A DNA stretch of 63,587 bases from an uncultured Lachnospiraceae bacterium (GCA_902767135.1 CACXGE010000023.1:1-63587), one strand, 5' to 3'; shown: positions 8,463 through 15,128, counted from the stretch's first letter. Notes: generated from the sequence alone by a model not told the origin. Numbers and translations are program-made.

Positions 8463-8492
8463 TTTCGTCTAATAAATACTAGACGCCACGCA
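8463..8492. repeat. 30-bp direct repeat, copy 2
   Basis: Identical to copy 1 across all 30 bp. It lies 12 bp from the stop codon of rep and next to a DnaA box (8505-8513). Confidence 0.85.
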
Positions 8493-8504
8493 TCTTTTCA
8501 CACC

Positions 8505-9251
8505 TTATCCACAGCCACTACCTGGCTCTGGTAACTTAATCATTGTGTAATACTGGATTGGTCTGCCGGTAAATGGATTGATTCCGTTATAAACCGTATC
8601 TTTGTCTATGTAATATCCCTTTTTGGGCTTTGGCACTTCGGACCATTTCTCTGCTCTCTCTACCCTTGTTACTTTCACCACTGGCTTTACCAGGTTACGG
8701 CTACGGCTGTATCGTTGTTTTGCCCCTCCGTCGTCTTCCTTGTATGTCTCTGAGGTCTCCTTGATGAAATAAGCAGCCAAATTCTTATACTGTCCGTTTT
8801 CTTCTAATGGTGTAAAGTGTGGACTCCCCCACTCCCAACAATGCCTTACAATTTTATTTATATTGGCATTTATCCCATTTACGATTAAATGGTGGTGGAT
8901 CGCCTTATTCTTGTATTCTGTGACACTGATATACTTTAGTTCCTCACCGTTTTTCTTGTACTCTTTTCTTAGTTCCCTTAAAAATTTAGCTAATCTCTTC
9001 TTTGCCTCTGCCGGATCTGGTCTCAACTCTCTTTTATATGTCAATACCATGTGATAATCTCCGCATCCAAAGTTTGCATTCATCAGACGCCTAAGCTTTG
9101 CCTCGGCGTTCTTCCGGTTTATCTTCTCCATTTCCTCTGTTGTTGGTTTTTCTTTTCCTGCTCTCTGTTTATTTCCTGCTACTTTCTTGGTAGTGCTTTT
9201 CATCACCTCTATGGTTTTTCCTGCTGTTATCTCTTTTCTGTAGTATCCCAT
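8505..9251 (-). CDS. HUH-type rolling-circle replication protein
   Basis: A 248-residue Rep. The HUH metal site is seen as AIHHHLIVNG (about residues 118-127), and a likely nucleophile tyrosine lies in NLAAYFIKE (about residue 162), with the Lys three positions later as in single-Tyr Rep proteins. The preceding strand YHMVLTYK fits motif 1. No helicase domain is fused. The enzyme would nick one strand at the origin and stay covalently joined to the 5' end. It is flanked downstream by repeats and DnaA boxes and upstream by an opposite-strand small RNA. The start ATG is followed by a lysine-rich tail of about 45 residues before the catalytic domain. Confidence 0.85.
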   Translation of the reverse strand: MGYYRKEITAGKTIEVMKSTTKKVAGNKQRAGKEKPTTEEMEKINRKNAEAKLRRLMNANFGCGDYHMVLTYKRELRPDPAEAKKRLAKFLRELRKEYKKNGEELKYISVTEYKNKAIHHHLIVNGINANINKIVRHCWEWGSPHFTPLEENGQYKNLAAYFIKETSETYKEDDGGAKQRYSRSRNLVKPVVKVTRVERAEKWSEVPKPKKGYYIDKDTVYNGINPFTGRPIQYYTMIKLPEPGSGCG

Positions 9252-9360
9252 CTTATACCTCGTTTCTGTATCCTATATAAATACTATGGATTGTCGTAAA
9301 GTTAATAGCTTGAACAAGTCCTAAAGCGCCTATCTGCGCCCTTTTTTTCTTGTCCATTTC

Positions 9361-9389
9361 TTGACTTTTCTTTCAAAACTCGGTATAAT
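9361..9389 (+). promoter_or_regulatory. Strong sigmaA promoter of a small RNA
   Basis: TTGACT (9361-9366), 17 bp, TATAAT (9384-9389). It points away from rep, against the operon, and no open frame follows before a terminator 50 bp further on. Confidence 0.75.
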
Positions 9390-9395
9390 AAATTC

Positions 9396-9470
9396 GATTA
9401 TTGGTTGCAAATCTCATTTTTATACCGGGTTTGCTATGTAGCGGTAACTCTCCAGGTTACCGCTTTTTTA
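9396..9470 (+). ncRNA. Candidate small RNA (about 75 nt) opposite the rep operon leader
   Basis: The transcript would start about 7 bp after TATAAT (9384-9389). It would end at a textbook terminator: AGCGGTAAC (9440-9448), a 7-nt loop, GTTACCGCT (9456-9464) and six T. The only ATG is followed at once by a stop, so it is noncoding. It lies between rep and the next upstream gene on the opposite strand, so it is antisense to any operon transcript that reads into rep. By analogy with plasmid counter-transcribed RNAs it could limit Rep synthesis; that role is inference. Confidence 0.65.
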
Positions 9471-9749
9471 TGTCAAAACGTACACATACACCAGTTTCAT
9501 ATGTAGGTCCTTGTAATTGAACGTCCCACAATTCATTTCTGTTATGACCTGCTTGTCTGCTTCGTTTGTTCTACGCTTCCCCTCCACTCTTAACTGAAAG
9601 CTTTTTACTTCTCTTTCTAAAATCTTTTCATTATTGTCTTCGTGCTCAAAGCAACCCTTGTATCCGGAGTACAGGACTGTTCCGTCCTGTTCTTCTATTG
9701 ACATTGTTACAGGATTTTCAATGATTTCGATATGGTCTCTCATTTTCAT
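9468..9749 (-). CDS. Small hypothetical phage-type protein
   Basis: A 93-residue protein starting MKMRDHIEIIENP, placed at 9749 because AAGGAGA lies 9 bp upstream; a longer frame to 9836 would overlap the upstream gene. The sequence alternates short strands (SIEEQDGTVLYSGYKGCFEH), suggesting a small beta-rich fold. Its last codon overlaps the T-run of the opposite-strand small-RNA terminator. No function is recognised. Confidence 0.65.
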   Translation of the reverse strand: MKMRDHIEIIENPVTMSIEEQDGTVLYSGYKGCFEHEDNNEKILEREVKSFQLRVEGKRRTNEADKQVITEMNCGTFNYKDLHMKLVYVYVLT

Positions 9750-9766
9750 CTTGATAAATCTCCTTT

Positions 9767-10009
9767 TCATCCCCCAAGAATTGCACTGTCTACTACCTCT
9801 ATAAGTTCGCTTATTTTCTTCTCCTGCTCTATCCAATGCTCTACGTTTCCCGGCATATTGGGATACCTTAATGTTCCATCTTCTTTAGTTTCCTTTGCCA
9901 ATATCTCGCAGGCCTCCAGTTCCCCCTGTATGTGACCGTGTAATGCCTCCAGATGTATTTGTAATGTGACCGCCTGGCCTTTTGTTAATTCAAATGTTAC
10001 TTTTTCCAT
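9767..10009 (-). CDS. Small hypothetical protein
   Basis: An 80-residue acidic, probably helical protein (MEKVTFELTKGQAVTLQIHL). It overlaps the upstream gene by 13 bp, as is usual in this operon. No family is recognised. Confidence 0.65.
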   Translation of the reverse strand: MEKVTFELTKGQAVTLQIHLEALHGHIQGELEACEILAKETKEDGTLRYPNMPGNVEHWIEQEKKISELIEVVDSAILGG

Positions 10010-10233
10010 GGTTCTTCCTCCTGGGTTTCCTGTACCACTTCCCTATTTTTGTATGCCTCCAGCAATTCTCTGTAGATATAGCAAGTCTTTTTCTTTAATT
10101 CCATTCCTCTTGCATCTTTTCTCTTTACTATTCCAATTGGTGGTTGAAATTCGTCATTGTACATCATGCACCTTAGGTTCACTTCCGGCATACACAGCTC
10201 CCTTGCTGCTTCTTTTACCGTTATCCTTTCCAT
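9997..10233 (-). CDS. Small protein with an excisionase-like helix-turn-helix
   Basis: A 78-residue protein starting MERITVKEAARELCMPEVNL. The segment VKEAARELCM resembles the first helix-turn-helix of MerR/excisionase-type proteins, which read a DNA-binding helix from this position. The start at 10233 has AAGGAGAGTGAGGAA in front; an extension to 10290 has none. It could be an excisionase partner of the integrase or a transcription factor for the operon; neither is proven. Confidence 0.6.
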   Translation of the reverse strand: MERITVKEAARELCMPEVNLRCMMYNDEFQPPIGIVKRKDARGMELKKKTCYIYRELLEAYKNREVVQETQEEEPWKK

Positions 10234-10273
10234 TTCCTCACTCTCCTTTGTTTCTTTGAAAAATTTAAAAATT

Positions 10274-10510
10274 CTATGAAATAGTTTCATGTTTGGATTC
10301 TTCGTCGATGATATCCGTTGCCATTTTTAATGCTTGTGTTGCTCTATAGGGTGTCATATCCTCTATTTCACATAATGTCTTAATTACGGCAACGGATATT
10401 TTTACTATTTCTTTCTGCCCATTCCTCGGGTATCCTATCTTTGGCATTTTTTCACATTCCTGTTTCCATCTTTCTGCTCTTTCAATCAGTTTCTCTTTAT
10501 TCAATTCCAT
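10274..10510 (-). CDS. Small hypothetical protein
   Basis: A 78-residue helical protein from the ATG at 10510, with GAAGGAGAAA directly upstream. The longer frame to 10681 would run through the opposite-strand promoter and gene at 10543-10780 and is not used. Residues PYRATQALKMATDIIDEESK resemble C-terminal helices of small phage regulators. Function unknown. Confidence 0.6.
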   Translation of the reverse strand: MELNKEKLIERAERWKQECEKMPKIGYPRNGQKEIVKISVAVIKTLCEIEDMTPYRATQALKMATDIIDEESKHETIS

Positions 10511-10542
10511 TTTCTCCTTCCTGTACCGTTCTATCCTTCCTC

Positions 10543-10571
10543 TTGTCCCGTTACCTCCACTGCCATATAAT
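10543..10571 (+). promoter_or_regulatory. SigmaA promoter of a rightward small gene
   Basis: TTGTCC (10543-10548), 17 bp, TATAAT (10566-10571). It drives the short rightward gene at 10613 that is embedded in the leftward operon. Confidence 0.55.
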
Positions 10572-10612
10572 AAATGTGCGACCATCCTATACAGAAAGGA
10601 GGTGACAGGAAT

Positions 10613-10780
10613 ATGGATGACTATACAAAATTGCTTTCTGTTCTTAGCAAACAAAGCAAAAAAAATTTCAAACGCAAGCAACGTAAATCAGAACGTCGTC
10701 AAGCTCGTTTTCAAATTCTCGCTTGCGTTATTGCTGCACTTGGCGTGATTTCTACCATTATTTTAAGTTTGATAAAATAA
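10613..10780 (+). CDS. Small membrane protein, rightward cargo gene
   Basis: A 55-residue protein with a strongly basic middle (KKNFKRKQRKSERRQ) and one C-terminal membrane helix (FQILACVIAALGVISTIILS). AAAGGAGGTGACAGGAAT precedes the ATG. A matching sigmaA promoter lies 40 bp upstream. Its 3' end overlaps the 3' end of the convergent gene (10758-11021) by 23 bp. The basic-then-hydrophobic layout is seen in holin-like, superinfection-exclusion and small toxin proteins; no choice among these is possible. Confidence 0.6.
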   Translation: MDDYTKLLSVLSKQSKKNFKRKQRKSERRQARFQILACVIAALGVISTIILSLIK

Positions 10781-11021
10781 GGTTAATTGTTGAAATTGCT
10801 AGTGCTAACATTGAGGTAATCGTAGTCAGGGTCATTGCCTTTGACTGCGCTTCCTCTTTTAATTTCTCCTCATCTCCCTCCATCTCCCTACATTTTTGAG
10901 CTGCTACATACCCTGACCATGTGATTATTTCTATCTCTCTCATGCTCAGTTCCAGTCTTTCAAAAACTTCTACCATTCCTTCTCTTGCCTGGTCTATCTT
11001 TTTATCTCTTATTTCATTCAT
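10758..11021 (-). CDS. Small protein with a C-terminal membrane anchor
   Basis: An 87-residue protein. The first 60 residues are charged and helical (VEVFERLELSMREIEIITWS). The C-terminus is one hydrophobic segment (LTTITSMLALAISTINLILS). GGAGAGTGAGAGAAATCA precedes the ATG. It converges with, and overlaps, another small membrane protein gene. Function unknown. Confidence 0.6.
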   Translation of the reverse strand: MNEIRDKKIDQAREGMVEVFERLELSMREIEIITWSGYVAAQKCREMEGDEEKLKEEAQSKAMTLTTITSMLALAISTINLILSNLK

Positions 11022-11117
11022 TGATTTCTCTCACTCTCCATTCCTTGCAATCACCTTAGCTCCTTTTGGCATGCCCTTTCTTCCTTATTCTCAATTTTCC
11101 ATCATTTTTAATCTCTA

Positions 11118-11146
11118 TTGCTTTTCCTGGCTCCCACCCCTATACT
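11118..11146 (+). promoter_or_regulatory. SigmaA promoter of the second rightward cargo gene
   Basis: TTGCTT (11118-11123), 17 bp, TATACT (11141-11146). An inverted repeat follows at once (AGGTG...CACCT around 11153-11168, with outer CTCTAA/TTAGAG arms). It lies between promoter and ribosome-binding site and could be an operator. Confidence 0.6.
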
Positions 11147-11197
11147 CTAATTACAGGTGTTGCAGCACCTAGTTTTAGAGAAAGGAGGATATGTCAA

Positions 11198-11740
11198 ATG
11201 AACGAATTTCAAATTGAAGTTTTAAACGAGTGCTACAAAAACTTCAAAAATCGAAACAATTCTTACGGAATTACTCTAGATAATCTCCCAGTTGAAGAAA
11301 AATCAAAAATATTTTCTGATTTAGGTTTCTTAAAAGATAAAGGACTTATATCGTATATTGCTATTTCAACTTCATTGGCAAAACTCAAACTCACACCTTA
11401 TGGTGTCGACTTTATTGAAAACGGCTTTCGTGAGCCAGAGCACACTCATGTTATTAACCAAGGAGCCAACAGCATATATGTAAATGGCTCCAATAACACA
11501 ATATCCGACAACTACAATCAGATTTGTGCCGATATTTCAAATTCAGATCTTCCAGAAGACTGTAAGGAACTCATTGAAACTTTTTTATATGAAATGAAAA
11601 ACCCGAACCTTACACCTGAAAAAAAATCGCAGAAAGTTACAAAATTTCTTTCCGATATTTCTTCTGGAACCCTTGCCAAGGTTGCTTCTTCTGGGTTAGC
11701 AACCCTACTTACGTCCCTTTTTAAACACCTTTCTTTTTAA
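11198..11740 (+). CDS. Unknown rightward cargo protein
   Basis: A 180-residue protein from the ATG at 11198 (AAAGGAGG 8 bp upstream). The first 90 residues look like a winged-helix domain (IFSDLGFLKDKGLISYIAIS, then LKLTPYGVDFIENG). A Gly/Asn-rich linker (INQGANSIYVNGSNNTISDN) joins it to a helical C-terminus that ends in a short hydrophobic segment. The same plan, winged helix then Asn-rich linker then effector-like tail, occurs in phage cargo proteins of unknown role. It points against the operon and has its own promoter, so it is probably expressed in the lysogen. Confidence 0.65.
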   Translation: MNEFQIEVLNECYKNFKNRNNSYGITLDNLPVEEKSKIFSDLGFLKDKGLISYIAISTSLAKLKLTPYGVDFIENGFREPEHTHVINQGANSIYVNGSNNTISDNYNQICADISNSDLPEDCKELIETFLYEMKNPNLTPEKKSQKVTKFLSDISSGTLAKVASSGLATLLTSLFKHLSF

Positions 11741-11941
11741 CTCTTTAAGCTGGTATCTTGGCCAGAATACAAACCAGTATCTCAGTATTTCTTTTGGGGT
11801 ACTGGTTGTTACCGTATGCTCCAATAATGGTCCAATTCTTTCATTTTCTTCGGTTTTCATAACGCAAATTTCTGTCTTAAAAAATACCTTTTCTACAAAA
11901 ACCAAATACGTTTTTCCATCATCTTTATATTTAATTACCAT
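11705..11941 (-). CDS. Small hypothetical protein
   Basis: A 78-residue basic protein from MVIKYKDDGKTYLVFVEKVF at 11941. A GTG at 11953 falls inside the AGGAGG box, so the ATG is preferred. Its 3' end overlaps the convergent rightward gene by 36 bp. The sequence suggests a small beta-sheet. Function unknown. Confidence 0.55.
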   Translation of the reverse strand: MVIKYKDDGKTYLVFVEKVFFKTEICVMKTEENERIGPLLEHTVTTSTPKEILRYWFVFWPRYQLKELKRKVFKKGRK

Positions 11942-11956
11942 TCCATCTCCCACCTC

Positions 11957-12106
11957 CTACTCCGCTGCCGCCGTCTTCTCTCTCTCTGACTCCACCTTAA
12001 TCGCCATTCCCTCTCCAAGACCTAGCAGATAACTCTTGTCTGCCTCCGATAGCTTTGGAATGATGAAGGCAAAGGTTTCCATAATCTTTTTTTCTCTTTC
12101 TGACAT
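11957..12106 (-). CDS. Short helical phage protein
   Basis: A 49-residue frame beginning MSEREKKIMETFAFIIPKLS and continuing EADKSYLLGLGEGMA. Short proteins of exactly this plan (helix, PKLSE.DK.YLLG..EGMA) are widespread near the immunity regions of Clostridia prophages. AAAGGAAG precedes the start. It lies just upstream of the previous gene in the same direction. Confidence 0.7.
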   Translation of the reverse strand: MSEREKKIMETFAFIIPKLSEADKSYLLGLGEGMAIKVESEREKTAAAE

Positions 12107-12152
12107 AATAGCCACTTCCTTTCTTTTTTTCTTCCATATTTCTTTCTCCTGG

Positions 12153-12181
12153 TTGCTTTCTCTTTTCTCCTGCTCTATAAT
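12153..12181 (+). promoter_or_regulatory. SigmaA promoter of the third rightward cargo gene
   Basis: TTGCTT (12153-12158), 17 bp, TATAAT (12176-12181), followed by an inverted repeat GGACA...TGTCC (about 12191-12206). Layout is the same as at 11118-11146. Confidence 0.6.
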
Positions 12182-12233
12182 TTACCTACAGGACACTGCC
12201 ATGTCCGAGTATATATAGAAAGGGGGTTTTCAT

Positions 12234-12473
12234 ATGTATGGTTTGTCTGAAAATGCACAAATTATAATGCAAACTGTTTATGATCGTTATAAATCCGATT
12301 ATGGTAAAATGACTTATCTTTATGACCTGGATCGCCTTGGTTTCTCTAAAGAAGAACTAATGAAAGGTTGTCAAGAACTAGCAGATAGAGGTTTTGTCAT
12401 TATTGAATATGATTATGACGATATGATGTATCTCTATATGTTACCTAAAATCCTTAATGGTCTTCAAAAATAA
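12234..12473 (+). CDS. Small rightward cargo protein
   Basis: A 79-residue protein (MYGLSENAQIIMQTVYDRYK) with AAAGGGGG before the ATG. The sequence fits a small winged-helix (YDLDRLGFSKEELMKGCQEL, then DRGFVIIEYDYDD). It has its own promoter and terminator, so it is a stand-alone unit inserted in the leftward operon. It may be a transcriptional regulator; this is inference from fold pattern only. Confidence 0.65.
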   Translation: MYGLSENAQIIMQTVYDRYKSDYGKMTYLYDLDRLGFSKEELMKGCQELADRGFVIIEYDYDDMMYLYMLPKILNGLQK

Positions 12474-12487
12474 GTATCCTGTTATTT

Positions 12488-12850
12488 TTATCTTTGCCTG
12501 CATATGCTTGAACGTATGCAGGCGTTTTCTCCCTTCAATAAGTACTCACATACTGACTCTGTTGCTTCTTTTCTAAATTCATTTTCTTTTACTACGATTC
12601 CCTTGCTTTCACATTTTGTTTTTATTAACTTCTTATGTTTTATCTCTGTAATAATATTGCAATGTGTATTTCTTTTTCTTTTCCTCTCTAATATGCATAT
12701 ATATTTTATATTTTTTTCTTCATCTTCAATTTCTTTTAGCAACTCATCCAATTTCTTTGTTTCTTCTATTTCTTGAAATAATAAAGTATATACTGCGTAT
12801 CCATTTTCAAAATTCTTGCTAATGACTTCTTTTAATTCTTTCTTTTCCAT
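12488..12850 (-). CDS. Hypothetical protein
   Basis: A 120-residue charged protein from MEKKELKEVISKNFENGYAV at 12850. The start is preceded by AGGAGGTGGGAG, the same box as before the gene at 11941. The middle is a Glu/Lys helix and then a basic strand-rich region with scattered cysteines. The 3' end overlaps the terminator of the opposite-strand gene. Function unknown. Confidence 0.55.
   Translation of the reverse strand: MEKKELKEVISKNFENGYAVYTLLFQEIEETKKLDELLKEIEDEEKNIKYICILERKRKRNTHCNIITEIKHKKLIKTKCESKGIVVKENEFRKEATESVCEYLLKGENACIRSSICRQR
12496..12529 (+). terminator. Terminator of the third rightward cargo gene
   Basis: GCCTGCATA (12496-12504) and TATGCAGGC (12515-12523) form a 9-bp stem followed by GTTTTCT. 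It lies 23 bp after the stop codon of the rightward gene. Confidence 0.65.
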
Positions 12851-12860
12851 CTCCCACCTC

Positions 12861-13115
12861 CTACGCATTTACTGGTTTGATTAATCTGAATACGCTATAC
12901 AAATACTTTCCTTTATCATCTGATACAATTTCAACCCTTGTAAGTTTCTCCAATGCTTCACTCATTGGCGTACCGTATGTTCCTTTTACCCATAATCCGG
13001 ACTTCTCCGCTTGTTTCCAAAAAGCATTAGTTTCAATTCCTCCGTTTTCAAACGGAATCTTTGCAAATACTGATTTTATAAAATTTTCGCACCATTCAAC
13101 TTTTATTTTCTTCAT
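12861..13115 (-). CDS. Hypothetical protein
   Basis: An 84-residue protein from MKKIKVEWCENFIKSVFAKI at 13115, with AAAGGAAAGGAAG upstream; the longer frame to 13160 has no ribosome-binding site. It reads like a small alpha/beta fold of the early phage region (KLTRVEIVSDDKGKYLYSVF). No family is recognised. Confidence 0.6.
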   Translation of the reverse strand: MKKIKVEWCENFIKSVFAKIPFENGGIETNAFWKQAEKSGLWVKGTYGTPMSEALEKLTRVEIVSDDKGKYLYSVFRLIKPVNA

Positions 13116-13217
13116 ATTTCTTTCTTCCTTTCCTTTATTTGATTGTGTTTCCTTTCCCATAATATTCGTTGTTTCTTCCTTTCTTTGTCTGGGGCAGATG
13201 TTCCGCCCCAGGGAATA

Positions 13218-13472
13218 CTAGCCACGGAATACCGGGCATGTGCTACCACGAAACATGGTCAAGCGGATTGCGTGTGACAGCTGTGCTTCTGTCATGTATT
13301 CCGTCTCAATGGACTTACAAAAGTCTATTGCAAACTTGATTCCCCGCAATGTCTGGCGGTCAAGTATGCCACGCTTTTCAGCATCGCTATTGGCCGCTTC
13401 ATATCTTGCAAGTGTGTTCTCACAAGATATGATGAAGTTTTCTGGTTTGTTGATTGATAATGCGTTTGTCAT
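13218..13472 (-). CDS. First gene of the leftward early operon, unknown function
   Basis: An 84-residue protein (MTNALSINKPENFIISCENT) with CGGAGGTAATAACC before the ATG. It is the promoter-proximal leftward gene, divergent from vapD and the repressor. By position it is where Cro-like or antirepressor genes usually sit, but no helix-turn-helix is clear. The region SIETEYMTEAQLSHAIRLTM may be a helical pair. Confidence 0.65.
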   Translation of the reverse strand: MTNALSINKPENFIISCENTLARYEAANSDAEKRGILDRQTLRGIKFAIDFCKSIETEYMTEAQLSHAIRLTMFRGSTCPVFRG

Positions 13473-13511
13473 GGTTATTACCTCCGAATATTATGTGTTT
13501 CACAACGTTTG

Positions 13512-13601
13512 TTTGTTGTTTCTGTAGCCATTGTATGCTATTCCAACAATATTGTCAAGACTTTTTTTGTTGTTTTAATGTCTTTTTGTTGTTTCCGTGG
13601 C
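13512..13601. promoter_or_regulatory. Three operator-like repeats between divergent promoters
   Basis: TTTGTTGTTTCTGTAGCC (13512-13529), TTTGTTGTTTTAATG (13566-13580) and TTTGTTGTTTCCGTGGC (13585-13601) are direct repeats. They flank the leftward -10/-35 and lie just upstream of the rightward -35. This is the usual position of repressor sites in a phage genetic switch. The XRE protein encoded at 14009-14458 is the likely ligand. Confidence 0.6.
13530..13558 (-). promoter_or_regulatory. Leftward early promoter of the element
   Basis: On the minus strand a perfect TTGACA (13553-13558), 17 bp, TACAAT (13530-13535). It would drive the gene at 13472 and the long leftward operon. It is flanked by repeated operator-like sites. 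Confidence 0.8.
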
Positions 13602-13610
13602 TTTTTTGTG

Positions 13611-13639
13611 TTGACTTCTGAAATAATACATGATAATCT
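13611..13639 (+). promoter_or_regulatory. Rightward promoter of vapD and the repressor
   Basis: TTGACT (13611-13616), 17 bp, TAATCT (13634-13639). The vapD ATG is 23 bp downstream behind GAAAGGAGG. Confidence 0.75.
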
Positions 13640-13662
13640 ACTAAATGAAAGGAGGTCTTACC

Positions 13663-13947
13663 ATGTATGCGATTGCATTTGACTTTAAGACTGACGATTT
13701 AAAAAAGAATTATGGAGAACCATACAACGGTGCTTATGATGAAATTCGTCAAGAATTAGAAGCATTAGGATTTAATTGGACACAAGACAATCTTTATCTT
13801 AGTTCTGATAGCACCAACAGCTTAACTACAGTTTATAAGGCTATCAATGGACTTTCACAGATTGACTGGTTCAAAAAAAGTGTTCGTAATATTAGAGCAT
13901 TTAAAGTGGATGATTGGTCTGACTTTACAGAAATCGTAAAAGGTTAG
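13663..13947 (+). CDS. vapD: VapD-family endoribonuclease
   Basis: A 94-residue VapD protein, recognised along its whole length: [13 protein letters not shown] at the start, [20 protein letters not shown], then [20 protein letters not shown] and a DFTEIVK end. VapD has a Cas2-like ferredoxin fold and cuts mRNA; the conserved Asp lies in AFDFK at residue 7. GAAAGGAGG precedes the ATG at 13663, and an upstream in-frame ATG at 13645 lies before that box. It is co-transcribed with the XRE repressor gene 61 bp downstream. No VapX-like antitoxin is obvious, so it may act as a phage-borne effector or be checked by an unrecognised partner. Confidence 0.95.
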   Translation: MYAIAFDFKTDDLKKNYGEPYNGAYDEIRQELEALGFNWTQDNLYLSSDSTNSLTTVYKAINGLSQIDWFKKSVRNIRAFKVDDWSDFTEIVKG

Positions 13948-14008
13948 GCATCCTTGAGAATAGCCCTTGTTTGCTATTCATATTTCAATTAAAGGTGGTG
14001 ATAACTGT

Positions 14009-14458
14009 ATGAATGATAGAATCAAGAAATTGCGAAAGGCTTTAGACCTTACACAACAAAAATTTGCAGATAGAATAGGTGTAAAGAGAAATACCGTTGG
14101 ACAATGGGAATGTGGAATAAATGCTATTACTGACCAAGTTATTACATCTATTTGTCGTGAATTTAATGTAAATGAGGATTGGTTAAGAAATGGAAATGGT
14201 GAGATGTTCTTACCTGCAGACCGCAATGCGGATATTGCCAAATTGACCAAGCTTCTATTAAACGAGGAAAACGATTCCTTTAAAAACCGTTTCGTTTCCA
14301 TGCTGGCCAATCTGACCGTTGACGAATGGGAGTTTTTAGAGGGAAAAGCAAAAGAATTGTGCGGCGTGGCTGATGATAGACTTTCCTCTATCCCGGACAC
14401 TCCGGAAGAATTAGAGAAGCTTTACCCGCCTATGGAAAAACACAGCGACGTGGGTTAG
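14009..14458 (+). CDS. XRE-family repressor
   Basis: A 149-residue protein from MNDRIKKLRKALDLTQQKFA at 14009 (AAAGGTGGTG upstream). Residues 1-60 form an XRE helix-turn-helix (GVKRNTVGQWECGINAITDQ, then WLRNGNGEMF, a typical phage-repressor segment). The C-terminal half is helical and lacks a LexA-type Ser/Lys peptidase pair, so it is not self-cleaving. It is placed to repress the divergent early promoter at 13530-13558. Confidence 0.9.
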   Translation: MNDRIKKLRKALDLTQQKFADRIGVKRNTVGQWECGINAITDQVITSICREFNVNEDWLRNGNGEMFLPADRNADIAKLTKLLLNEENDSFKNRFVSMLANLTVDEWEFLEGKAKELCGVADDRLSSIPDTPEELEKLYPPMEKHSDVG

Positions 14459-14473
14459 CGCCCGCCTGGTATG

Positions 14474-14596
14474 TTATTTTATCACATATAATTTCATGTG
14501 AGATTCAAATGCTGTATTGTAATATATTGTGTTTGTGGCTCTGTAATATATGGCGTATACTTCTTTATTATGAAAGTAGATATGTTTTTTTATCAT
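14474..14596 (-). CDS. 40-residue peptide between inverted repeats
   Basis: A short frame from the ATG at 14596 with AAGGAGGGGGAACGC upstream (MIKKHIYFHNKEVYAIYYRA). It is basic and aromatic-rich. It converges with the repressor gene and lies between perfect 9-bp inverted repeats GCGCCCGCC (14459-14467) and GGCGGGCGC (14626-14634). A strong ribosome-binding site argues for translation; function unknown. Confidence 0.45.
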   Translation of the reverse strand: MIKKHIYFHNKEVYAIYYRATNTIYYNTAFESHMKLYVIK

Positions 14597-14653
14597 GCGT
14601 TCCCCCTCCTTATTGGCGGGCGCATGTATTATTATATGATTTGATTTATAGGC

Positions 14654-14700
14654 ATAAAAAAGAATAGTCATCTGGATTTTATAAACTAGACGACTATTCT
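14654..14700 (-). terminator. Terminator of the three-gene cassette
   Basis: Arms AGAATAGTCATCT (14661-14673) and AGACGACTATTCT (14688-14700) form a 13-bp stem with one wobble pair. On the minus strand it is followed by six T. It lies 54 bp past the stop of the last cassette gene. Confidence 0.85.
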
Positions 14701-14753
14701 TTACACATTTTAATATATATATTATTCAATTTACATGTAACCTTCCATACTTT

Positions 14754-15128
14754 CTATACCTCATTATACTCTATCTCTGCTAAATCCGCCAACCTCTTGG
14801 CCTGACTATCCGTCAACCTTGCTGTTTCCTCATTTCTATGTATTTCAGAATGGTACTTACTTCGTTTTGAAGGACAATACTTCACAAGTGCACCCACATC
14901 ATAACATTGTCCTACCTTAATAGAAACAATGCTGCCATCAAATACTTCCCGCATACTATTAATAACTTCTTCACTTGGACGAAAATCATCTCTTTCAACA
15001 GACAATCCCTCATTCTTTTTCAATGCTGCTGATGATATTTTTCCATTTTTCTTCCAAAAATTCGGAAATTTACTTGGTGGAAAAACAGCCCTATATAACT
15101 TTTCGTTTGTATCAAACGCATTATCCAT
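14754..15128 (-). CDS. Third gene of an unrecognised cassette
   Basis: A 124-residue soluble protein. Distinct features are FPNFWKKNGKISSAALKKNE, SVERDDFRPSEEV near the middle, and a Cys-containing strand GQCYDVGALVKYCPSKRSKY followed by HSEIHRNEE. The His/Arg/Asp/Glu density suggests a catalytic or RNA-binding role, but no family is recognised. It overlaps the upstream gene by 8 bp. The whole cassette ends at a strong terminator. Confidence 0.7.
   Translation of the reverse strand: MDNAFDTNEKLYRAVFPPSKFPNFWKKNGKISSAALKKNEGLSVERDDFRPSEEVINSMREVFDGSIVSIKVGQCYDVGALVKYCPSKRSKYHSEIHRNEETARLTDSQAKRLADLAEIEYNEV

Larger units (their letters stand above)
7944..8513. other. Candidate replication origin of the element
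   Basis: The region holds two perfect DnaA boxes (TTATCCACA at 7944-7952 and 8505-8513) and a third fitting TTWTNCACA (8441-8449). It also holds two identical 30-bp repeats (8358-8387 and 8463-8492) and an AT-rich stretch (about 8410-8440). It directly follows the rep stop codon. The two outer DnaA boxes lie inside the ends of coding genes, so chance cannot be excluded, but the cluster plus iteron-like repeats next to rep fits an origin. Confidence 0.55.

Noticed and set aside
10511..10681. Leftward extension of the small gene at 10274 to 10681
   Set aside because: It would cross the promoter and start of the rightward gene at 10613, and the ATG at 10510 has a good ribosome-binding site.
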